A stretch of 64,000 nucleotides of DNA from Streptomyces sp. cf386 (lineage in GTDB: Bacteria > Actinomycetota > Actinomycetes > Streptomycetales > Streptomycetaceae). Under the pieces are notes generated by a model that made no database searches, was not told the DNA's origin, and saw only the letters and a list, made by a program, of their open reading frames with translations. Below, in pieces: positions 50,935-57,570 of this stretch (position 1 is the first letter of the stretch; each line of letters starts with the position of its first letter). A program made the translations under genes and the position numbers. The DNA lies in contig NZ_FNHV01000007.1 in the NCBI RefSeq assembly GCF_900103585.1, forward strand, positions 1 through 64,000, written 5' to 3'.

Positions 50935-52097
50935 GCGAGCTGCTCCGTGAGGGCCGCGGCGCCGAACCGCCTGGGCGTGAACGGGCGGGCCTCGTCCGGC
51001 AGTTCACCGGTGGCAAGCGCATGTGCCATGGCGTCCCCGGTGACCGGTGTCAGCAGCACGCCGTTGCGGTAGTGCCCGGTGGCCAGCAGCAGTCCCGCCA
51101 GCTCGGTCGGGCCGAGCAGCGGCGCGTTGTCGGGAGAGCCGGGGCGCAGACCGGCCCGCGTCTCGGTGAGCGGCAGCTCCGTGATGCCGGGCACCAACTC
51201 GTGCGCGTCGCGCAGCAGCTCGTACACCCCGCCCGCGGTCACCGTCGTGTCCCAGCCCAGCTCCTCGCTCGTCGCCCCGACGACCAGCTCCCCGCTCTCG
51301 CGCGGCACCAGATACACCTGGCTGCCGCGCACCACGGCCCGCACGGTCCGGCTCAGGAACGGCGCGTACCGCTTCGGTACGGTCAGCCGCAGCACCTGCC
51401 CCTTCACCGGGCGCACGGGAGGCAGTACGGCGTCCGGGACCCCGGGCAGCCGGCCGCTGAGGCTGCCGGCCGCGAGGACCACCTGGCCCGCGCCCAGCGC
51501 GGTGCCGTCGGAAGTGGTGACACCCGCGGCCCGCTCCCGTACGACGTCGAGGCGCTCGGCCCAGGCCCGGTGGAAGACCACGCCGGCCCGCTCGCACGCG
51601 ACCACCAGTGCCGCAGCCAGCCGTCGCGGGTCGATCTGGTGGTCGCCGTCCACCCTGAGCCCCCCGCGCACGCCCGGCGCGAGCATCGGCTCCAGGCGCC
51701 GGCAGTCACGCCCCGACAGCCACTCGGACTCCAGGCCCGACTGCCGCTGCAAGGTGTGCAGTTCCCGCAGATGGGCGCGGTCGTCGGAGTCCAGCGCGAC
51801 GGCGAGCGTGCCGCAGCGGCGGTAGCCGAGGTCGTGGCCCGTGAGGTCGGTGAGCTCGGCCGCGAAGTCCGGGTAACGGCGGGCCGAGGCGAGGTTCAGG
51901 CCCAGCAGGGTCTGCTCGCCGTAGTGCAGTTCCGTGACGGCGGCCAGCATTCCGGCGGCCACCTGGGCGGCGCCGCCGCCCGGCTCGGGGTCCACGACGG
52001 TCGTCGTGAACCCGCGCTGTGCGGCCCGCCACGCCGTGACCAGGCCGATGATTCCGCCCCCGATGACAAGGACGTCTGACGTTCGCGTACGCGACAT
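50931..52097 (-). CDS. thiO: Glycine oxidase
   Basis: FAD-dependent D-amino-acid-oxidase-family protein of 388 residues that oxidises glycine to the imine needed by ThiG. The dinucleotide fold VLVIGGGIIGLVTAW starts at residue 9; RPGSPDNAPLLGPT and TGHYRNGVLLTPVTG are typical C-terminal features. First gene after the TPP riboswitch, ATG at 52097. Confidence 0.95.
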   Translation of the reverse strand: MSRTRTSDVLVIGGGIIGLVTAWRAAQRGFTTTVVDPEPGGGAAQVAAGMLAAVTELHYGEQTLLGLNLASARRYPDFAAELTDLTGHDLGYRRCGTLAVALDSDDRAHLRELHTLQRQSGLESEWLSGRDCRRLEPMLAPGVRGGLRVDGDHQIDPRRLAAALVVACERAGVVFHRAWAERLDVVRERAAGVTTSDGTALGAGQVVLAAGSLSGRLPGVPDAVLPPVRPVKGQVLRLTVPKRYAPFLSRTVRAVVRGSQVYLVPRESGELVVGATSEELGWDTTVTAGGVYELLRDAHELVPGITELPLTETRAGLRPGSPDNAPLLGPTELAGLLLATGHYRNGVLLTPVTGDAMAHALATGELPDEARPFTPRRFGAAALTEQLA

Positions 52098-52111
52098 GGG
52101 CGTCCAGCCCC

Positions 52112-52196
52112 TCCCTTCGCCGGCATGACCCGGATCAGGTTCGTACGGTCGGAGGCCGCCAGCCTCCCTCTCAGCCCGGTGCGTCCGGGCTCCCGC
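52112..52196 (-). ncRNA. TPP riboswitch (THI element)
   Basis: On the minus strand the conserved GGGCTGAGAGGG and CTGATCCGGGTCATGCCGGCGAAGG elements (the latter at 52115-52139) define the two sensor arms. GGGAGGGG, the thiO Shine-Dalgarno, directly follows, so TPP binding probably blocks translation initiation. Confidence 0.95.
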
Positions 52197-52258
52197 GAGT
52201 GCTTTACGTTGGCCACCCTAGCCCGCCGCCGTATGCCTCAGTAAGGGAGCCTCGCCCC

Positions 52259-52612
52259 ATGGCCCGCTCGCTCGACGGTCTCGTCATCGCCCCCGTCGCG
52301 GACCAAGCCCCAGGTCAGGTGGGTACCCGCACCCGGTTCACGTACCACGAGAAGGACGGCGAGATCTGGGCCGAGTACGCGGGCGGAGACGTCGTACGCG
52401 GGCATCTCGTGGGCACCAGGGACGGCGACCGGCTGGACTTCCGGTACGTGCAGCTGAAGCGGGACGGGACGACGTCGTCGGGGCACTGTGTGTCGACCGT
52501 GGCCGATCTGCCCGACGGGCGGGTGCGGCTGGAGGAGACCTGGGAGTGGGAGTCGCAGGCGGGCAGCGGCACCAGCGTGGTGGAGCAGGTCCCGGAGGGG
52601 GTTGGGGAGTAG
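52259..52612 (+). CDS. Small conserved beta-rich protein
   Basis: Protein of 117 residues, single beta-rich domain with FTYHEKDGEIWAEYAGGDVVRGHLVGT and DGDRLDFRYVQLKRDG; relatives are often labelled N-acetylglutamate synthase, almost certainly wrongly. Function unknown. The ATG follows AAGGGAG. The last codons fall in a 24-bp tandem repeat, and the stop TAG exists only because unit 2 has T where unit 1 has C. Confidence 0.7.
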   Translation: MARSLDGLVIAPVADQAPGQVGTRTRFTYHEKDGEIWAEYAGGDVVRGHLVGTRDGDRLDFRYVQLKRDGTTSSGHCVSTVADLPDGRVRLEETWEWESQAGSGTSVVEQVPEGVGE

Positions 52613-52640
52613 GTCCCGGAGGGGGTTGTGGAGCAGGTCA
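52582..52640. repeat. 24-bp tandem repeat at a gene end
   Basis: Units 52582-52605 and 52606-52629 (GGAGCAGGTCCCGGAGG... and GGAGTAGGTCCCGGAGG...) differ at two positions; a partial third unit GGAGCAGGTCA follows. Confidence 0.8.
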
Positions 52641-52653
52641 CTGAGCACGACTC

Positions 52654-52683
52654 CTGACTGACGAATTGTCAGTTGTCTATGGT
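52654..52683 (+). promoter_or_regulatory. Leaderless promoter with embedded palindrome
   Basis: CTGACT (52654-52659) and TATGGT (52678-52683) are 18 bp apart; the -10 ends 6 bases before the GTG of the ferredoxin-reductase gene, which lacks a Shine-Dalgarno. ACTGAC-GAATT-GTCAGT (52657-52673) fills the spacer and may be an operator. Confidence 0.55.
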
Positions 52684-52689
52684 GATCAG

Positions 52690-53907
52690 GTGAGCGAGCA
52701 GACGACGCAGTCGCAGCGCAGGGTGGTCGTCGCGGGCGCCGGCATGGCCGGTGTCCAGACGGCGGTCGCCCTTCGGGAACAGGGCTTCACGGGCCCGGTC
52801 ACGCTGATCGGCGCCGAACCCCACCAGCCGTACGACCGGCCGCCCCTGTCCAAGGCAGTGCTGCTCGGCAAGTCCGAGGGCTCCGCCTTCGACGTCGACT
52901 TCGAGGCGCTCGGCATCGAGCTCCGGCTGGGGCGCGAGGTGCTGGGCGTGCGCCCGGCCGACCACGAACTGGACACCGAGGGCGGGTCCGTCCCGTACGA
53001 CGTCCTCGTGCTCGCCACCGGCGCGGAGCCGATCCGGCTGCCGGGCGCCGAGGGCGTGCCCGGCGTGCATCTGCTGCGCACCCTGGACGACGCCGAGCGG
53101 CTGCGGCCGGTGCTCGCACGGCAGCACGCCATCGTGGTCGTCGGCGCGGGCTGGATCGGCGCGGAGTTCGCCACGGCCGCGCGCGAGGCGGGCTGCGCGG
53201 TGACGGTCGTGGAGGCCGCCGACCGGCCGCTCGCGGGTGCGCTGCCCGCGGAGGTGGCAGCCCCGATGACCTCCTGGTACGCGGACAGCGGGACCGTGCT
53301 GCGTACGCACGCGCGCGTGGAGCGCGTCGAGCCCGGCGCGGTGATCCTCGACGACGGCTCGCTCCTGCCCGCGGACGCCGTCGTCGTCGGGATCGGGGCC
53401 CGGCCCGCCACGGCCTGGCTGGCAGGCTCGGGCATCGAGCTCGGCGCGCACGGCGACGTCGTGGCCGACGACCACCTGCGCACCTCCGTGCCCGACGTCT
53501 ACGCGGTCGGCGACTGCGCCTCCTTCCCTTCGGGAAGGTATGGCGAGCGCCTGCTGGTCCACCACTGGGACAACGCCCTCCAGGGCCCGCGCACGGTCGC
53601 CGCGAACATCCTCGGCGAGACCGCCGCGGTCTACGACCCGGTCCCGTACTTCTGGTCCGAGCAGTTCGGCCGCTTCGTCCAGTACGCCGGCCACCACGCC
53701 TCCGCCGACACGACCCTGTGGCGCGGCGACCCGTCGGGCCCGGCGTGGACGGTCTGCTGGCTGAAGGACGACAGGCTGGTCGCCCTGCTGGCGGTGGGCC
53801 GGCCGAGGGACCTGGCGCAGGGGCGGCGGCTGATCGAGGCGGGCACGCCGATGGACCCGGAGCTGCTGGCGGACCCGGCGCGGCCGATGAAGGCGGCGGT
53901 GGCGTAG
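52690..53907 (+). CDS. FAD-dependent ferredoxin reductase (BphA4/AIF type)
   Basis: Pyridine nucleotide-disulfide oxidoreductase of 405 residues. FAD motif VVAGAGMAGVQTA, PYDRPPLSK, NAD motif VVVGAGWIGAEFA, second FAD motif DVYAVGDCASF, and a C-terminal reductase domain (about 325-400, YFWSEQFGRFVQYAG) define ferredoxin reductases that feed Rieske oxygenases or cytochromes P450. No such partner is adjacent. GTG start, probably leaderless. Confidence 0.9.
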   Translation: MSEQTTQSQRRVVVAGAGMAGVQTAVALREQGFTGPVTLIGAEPHQPYDRPPLSKAVLLGKSEGSAFDVDFEALGIELRLGREVLGVRPADHELDTEGGSVPYDVLVLATGAEPIRLPGAEGVPGVHLLRTLDDAERLRPVLARQHAIVVVGAGWIGAEFATAAREAGCAVTVVEAADRPLAGALPAEVAAPMTSWYADSGTVLRTHARVERVEPGAVILDDGSLLPADAVVVGIGARPATAWLAGSGIELGAHGDVVADDHLRTSVPDVYAVGDCASFPSGRYGERLLVHHWDNALQGPRTVAANILGETAAVYDPVPYFWSEQFGRFVQYAGHHASADTTLWRGDPSGPAWTVCWLKDDRLVALLAVGRPRDLAQGRRLIEAGTPMDPELLADPARPMKAAVA

Positions 53908-53981
53908 CGGCGGCGTATCGGAGGTGTCGTACGGACCGGCCTGACTTCCGACTGTCAGTGGCAGATGGCAGGCTTGTTTCC

Positions 53982-54347
53982 GTGACCGAGATTGACGCAA
54001 AGATCGATGCTCTCGTCCCCGCCTGGCTCACCCTCCCCGACATCGCAGAGATGCTGGACGTCGAGGTGACGCGTGTGCGGCAGCTGGTCAAGGAGGGCCA
54101 GCTCATCGCCGTACGCCGTGGTGAGAACCGAGCGCTGCACGTCCCTGCCGCCTTCATCGACGGGGACAAGGTCGTGAAGGGCCTGTCCGGGACCCTGACG
54201 CTCCTGCGGGACGACGGCTTCACGGACGAAGAGATGCTGGAGTGGCTCTTCACCCCCGACGACAGCCTGCCCGGCACCCCCGCGCAGGCGCTCAGTGAGA
54301 ATCGCGGCACGGAGGTGAAGCGTCGCGCCCAGGCGCTTGCCGTCTGA
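53982..54347 (+). CDS. Rv2175c-family DNA-binding protein
   Basis: Protein of 121 residues with an N-terminal winged helix-turn-helix (WLTLPDIAEMLDVEVTRVRQLVKEGQL) and the Rv2175c C-terminal domain (GTLTLLRDDGFTDEEMLEWLF). In M. tuberculosis Rv2175c binds DNA and is a substrate of PknL. The early threonines and the PASTA kinase 4 kb away make phosphorylation control plausible here. The GTG has no Shine-Dalgarno; CTGTCAGTGGC lies 22 bases upstream. Confidence 0.88.
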   Translation: MTEIDAKIDALVPAWLTLPDIAEMLDVEVTRVRQLVKEGQLIAVRRGENRALHVPAAFIDGDKVVKGLSGTLTLLRDDGFTDEEMLEWLFTPDDSLPGTPAQALSENRGTEVKRRAQALAV

Positions 54348-54379
54348 TCTGAACAAACCGCATCTGAACACCGTTCGGC

Positions 54380-54443
54380 GTATGGGCCGGGACCCGCTCC
54401 GGCGGGCCACGGCCGCGGTTGACCGCGGCCGCCCGGCCCATAC
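54380..54443 (+). terminator. Two-tier terminator hairpin
   Basis: Outer perfect 12-bp stem GTATGGGCCGGG (54380-54391) with 54432-54443, enclosing a perfect 9-bp stem CGGCCGCGG (54410-54418) with 54423-54431 and a TTGA loop. It ends the Rv2175c-type gene. Confidence 0.8.
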
Positions 54444-54447
54444 GCCC

Positions 54448-54461
54448 ATCGATATATCGAT
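54448..54461. promoter_or_regulatory. AT-rich 14-bp palindrome before thiE
   Basis: ATCGATATATCGAT is perfectly self-complementary and stands out in GC-rich surroundings. It lies 157 bp before the thiE ATG. Operator candidate; thiE has no TPP riboswitch of its own. Confidence 0.5.
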
Positions 54462-54617
54462 ACGACGGCTCCGTCGTCCGGAGCCGGTCAGGGCCCGTCC
54501 AGGCCCCGTCCGGCCGCCCCGTCCGGCAGCGGTTCCGGCCCTGCCCGCGCGCCCGGCTGCGGCTACCGTGCCACCGTCCGGCACGAGCCGGTGCCACCCG
54601 ACCACAGAGGGAACCGC

Positions 54618-55280
54618 ATGTCCGACACCGCCGCCGCAGCCACCGCCCGCACCCAGCTCGCCGACGCGCGGCTCTACCTCTGCACCGACGCCCGTAAGCG
54701 GCAGGGCGACCTCGCGGAGTTCCTGGACGCCGTCCTGGCCGGCGGTGTGGACATCGTGCAACTGCGTGACAAGGGCATGGAGGCGGCCGAGGAACTGGAG
54801 CACCTGGAGGTCTTCGCCGAGGCCTGTGCCCGGCACGGCAAGCTCTTCTCGGTCAACGACCGCGCCGACGTGGCCCACGCCGCAGGCGCCGACGTCCTGC
54901 ACCTCGGCCAGGGCGACCTCCCGGTCCCCGCCGCCCGCGCGATCCTCGGGGACGACGTCCTCATCGGCCGCTCCACGCACGCCGAGTCCGAGGCCGACGC
55001 GGCCGCCGTCCAGGAGGGTGTCGACTACTTCTGCACCGGCCCCTGCTGGCCCACCCCCACCAAGCCCGGCCGCCACGCCCCCGGCCTCGACCTGGTCCGC
55101 CACACGGCAGCCCTCGGCACCGACCGCCCCTGGTTCGCCATCGGCGGCATCGACTTCGCCAACCTCGACCAGGTGCTGGACGCCGGTGCCCGTCGTGTCG
55201 TCGTCGTACGGGCGATCACGGAGGCGGACGACCCGGGCGCGGCGGCGACGGAGTTCGCGAAGCGACTGCGGCAGATTTAG
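54618..55280 (+). CDS. thiE: Thiamine phosphate synthase
   Basis: TIM-barrel enzyme of 220 residues joining HMP pyrophosphate and thiazole phosphate. VDIVQLRDKGM, FSVNDRADVAHAAGADVLHLGQGDL, GRSTHAESEADAA, YFCTGPCWPTPTKPG and WFAIGGID carry the ligand residues. The ATG follows GAGGGAA. It is separated from thiOSG by three genes and lacks an obvious riboswitch. Confidence 0.95.
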   Translation: MSDTAAAATARTQLADARLYLCTDARKRQGDLAEFLDAVLAGGVDIVQLRDKGMEAAEELEHLEVFAEACARHGKLFSVNDRADVAHAAGADVLHLGQGDLPVPAARAILGDDVLIGRSTHAESEADAAAVQEGVDYFCTGPCWPTPTKPGRHAPGLDLVRHTAALGTDRPWFAIGGIDFANLDQVLDAGARRVVVVRAITEADDPGAAATEFAKRLRQI

Positions 55281-55426
55281 GGGGCCGACGCGGCCGCGGC
55301 AGATGTAGGGGCCGACGGTGGCGTCTCAGATTCAGTCCCGTTGCGTCTCAGCCAGTGGTCGGTCCGGCCGCGATCCATGGTCGCAGGGCTGTGCTCGACC
55401 TGCTGCAGGGCTCATCCGTGGCCGCT

Positions 55427-55447
55427 GTTGTCCAAGGGGTGGACAAC
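55427..55447. promoter_or_regulatory. Operator-like palindrome before metF
   Basis: GTTGTCCA-AGGGG-TGGACAAC, perfect 8-bp arms, 70 bp before the metF ATG and upstream of its -35. Smaller inverted repeats follow (CCCGA-CAAA-TCGGG at 55451-55464, CAAATTTG at 55465-55472). Confidence 0.6.
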
Positions 55448-55482
55448 ACTCCCGACAAATCGGGCAAATTTGCGGTTCCTGG

Positions 55483-55511
55483 TTGGGGGACCGGGGACCC
55501 CTGGCTAACCT
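55483..55511 (+). promoter_or_regulatory. Leaderless metF promoter
   Basis: TTGGGG (55483-55488), 17-bp spacer, TAACCT (55506-55511), 6 bases, then the metF ATG. No Shine-Dalgarno. Confidence 0.55.
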
Positions 55512-55517
55512 GCGGGT

Positions 55518-56441
55518 ATGGCCCTCGGCACCGCATCCATCAGGTCGGACCACGCTCGTACCGTGCGCGAGATGCTCGCGACCGGCAAGACGACGTATTC
55601 CTTCGAGTTCTACGCGCCCAAGACCCCGAAGGGCGAGCGGAACCTGTGGAACGCGCTGCGCCGGGTCGAGGCCGTCGGACCCGACTTCGTCTCCGTGACC
55701 TACGGTGCGGGCGGTTCCACCCGCGCGGGCACGGTCAAGGCGACCGAGGCGATCGCCTCGGACACCACGCTCACGCCGATCGCCCATCTCACGGCCGTCG
55801 ATCACTCGGTGGCCGACCTGCGCAACATCATCGGCCAGTACGCCGACGCCGGGATCCGCAACATGCTGGCCCTGCGCGGCGACCCGCCCGGCGACCCGCT
55901 GGGCGACTGGGTGCCGCACCCCAGCGGACTCGCCTACGCCGCCGAACTCGTCGAACTGATCAAGGCGTCCGGAGATTTCTGCGTGGGCGTCGCGGCCTTC
56001 CCCGCCATGCACCCGCGCTCCGCCGACTGGGACACGGACGTCCGTCACTTCGTCGACAAATGCCGGGCCGGCGCGGACTACGCGATCACCCAGATGTTCT
56101 TCGAACCGGAGGACTACCTGCGGCTGCGCGACCGCGTGTCGGCCGCCGGCTGTGACACCCCGATCATCCCCGAGATCATGCCGATCGCCAGCGCACGGAC
56201 CCTGGAGCGGATCCCGTCCCTCACCAACGCCGCCTTCCCGGCCGCCCTGAAAGAGCGGATCCTCACAGCCAAGGACGATCCGGCGGCTGTACGCTCGATC
56301 GGGATCGAGTTCGCCACGGAGTTCTGCGCGCGGCTGCTGGCCGAGGGAGTGCCAGGACTGCACTTCATTACGCTCAACAACTCCACGGCGACACTGGAAA
56401 TCTACGAGAACCTGGGCCTGCACCACCCACCGCAGGCCTAG
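55518..56441 (+). CDS. metF: Methylenetetrahydrofolate reductase
   Basis: TIM-barrel enzyme of 307 residues reducing 5,10-methylene-THF to 5-methyl-THF for methionine synthesis. SFEFYAPKTPKGERNLW (usual SFEFFPPK), SVTYGAGGSTR, NMLALRGDPPGD, FPAMHP and QMFFEPEDYLRL are conserved. Transcript probably leaderless. Its own palindromic control region is unlike the SAM-IV element elsewhere in the window. Confidence 0.94.
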   Translation: MALGTASIRSDHARTVREMLATGKTTYSFEFYAPKTPKGERNLWNALRRVEAVGPDFVSVTYGAGGSTRAGTVKATEAIASDTTLTPIAHLTAVDHSVADLRNIIGQYADAGIRNMLALRGDPPGDPLGDWVPHPSGLAYAAELVELIKASGDFCVGVAAFPAMHPRSADWDTDVRHFVDKCRAGADYAITQMFFEPEDYLRLRDRVSAAGCDTPIIPEIMPIASARTLERIPSLTNAAFPAALKERILTAKDDPAAVRSIGIEFATEFCARLLAEGVPGLHFITLNNSTATLEIYENLGLHHPPQA

Positions 56442-56498
56442 ACCGGCCGTCCTGACATACGTCACACTGCGTAGGCGGCCACTGGGAGAGGGGCGTAC

Positions 56499-57479
56499 AT
56501 GGGCTGGACGGTCCTCTACATCGCGTTCGGCATCGTCGCGCTGTGGCTGCTGGGCGAGGTGCTGCTGCAGTACAAGGCACGGCTGCGCTGGCGGCTGCTC
56601 GCCTTCGTCGGCTTCCTCGGCGTCGTGGTCGGGGTGCTGATCCCGTCCGTCGTCGTCATCGGTCTGGGCGCCGCCGCGTTCGCGGTCGGCCAGACCTACG
56701 TCACGCTGTCGTTCCGCCGCGGCTTCTCGGCCGGCTGGGCGGTCTCCGCCCCGGCCCTGGGCCCGCTGGCCGCCGCCAAGCGCCGTCGTGGCGAGCCCGA
56801 GCGCCAGGAGCCGACCCTGGAGGTCTCCGACCTCGAGGCGAGCGAGGCCGGCTTCGGGGGCGGCGACGGTGCGTACGGTTCCGACGGCACCAAGTACGGC
56901 CAGGAAAGCGTCGGTTACGGCCATGACGAGTACGACCGCGACGACGTCTTCACGCCCTCGCGCCAGGCCCGGCCCACGGCCGCGGAGACGACCTCGGTCT
57001 ACGAGCCGCAGCCCATGCCGGAGGACACCGGCTCGTACGGCATATACAGCGACACCGCCTACGCCGCCGCCAACCAGAACTACGCCGCCGCGGGCCAGCC
57101 CCAGGACCAGTACGCGACGGCCGACCAGAGCTATTCGTACGACGGCTACTCCGGCTACGACCAGCAGCAGTACGGGTACGACGCGACCGGGCAGCAGCAG
57201 TACGCCGCCTACTCCGACCCGTACATCGGCACCCAGACCTACGACGGCACGTCGTACGACGCCTACGGCCAGCAGCAGTACGACCAGCAGGCCTACGGCC
57301 AGGACCAGTACGCCACCGGCACCTACGGCCAGACTCCGCCCGGCGGCGTCTGGGTCCCGCAACAGCGCACCGACGAGGCGTACGGCGGCGAACTCCCGCC
57401 GGAGCAGCAGTACCCGTACCAGGGCAACGGCCAGCAGCAGGGCCAGGGGCAGGGGTACGACGAGCAGTACCGTTTCTGA
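56499..57479 (+). CDS. Membrane protein with Tyr/Gln-rich low-complexity tail
   Basis: Protein of 326 residues. Two or three N-terminal helices (about 4-24, 32-66) and a short basic stretch are followed by about 220 residues dominated by Tyr, Gln, Gly, Ala and Asp with repeated YDQQQYGYD, GQQQYAAY and YGQQQYDQQAYG. The tail resembles prion-like, phase-separating sequence; whether it faces the cytosol is not certain. Function unknown. The gene ends at TGA directly before a 7-bp tandem repeat. Confidence 0.8.
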   Translation: MGWTVLYIAFGIVALWLLGEVLLQYKARLRWRLLAFVGFLGVVVGVLIPSVVVIGLGAAAFAVGQTYVTLSFRRGFSAGWAVSAPALGPLAAAKRRRGEPERQEPTLEVSDLEASEAGFGGGDGAYGSDGTKYGQESVGYGHDEYDRDDVFTPSRQARPTAAETTSVYEPQPMPEDTGSYGIYSDTAYAAANQNYAAAGQPQDQYATADQSYSYDGYSGYDQQQYGYDATGQQQYAAYSDPYIGTQTYDGTSYDAYGQQQYDQQAYGQDQYATGTYGQTPPGGVWVPQQRTDEAYGGELPPEQQYPYQGNGQQQGQGQGYDEQYRF

Positions 57480-57528
57480 CGCCTGACGCCTGACGCCTGA
57501 CGCCTGACGCCTGACGCCTGACGCCTGA
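57480..57528. repeat. Seven tandem copies of CGCCTGA
   Basis: Seven perfect 7-bp units begin immediately after the stop codon at 57477-57479. Because 7 is not a multiple of 3, the TGA recurs in all three frames. Confidence 0.95.
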
Positions 57529-57570
57529 AACCGGAAGGCCTACGCGGGTATCACCACGAGCACCGCGACG

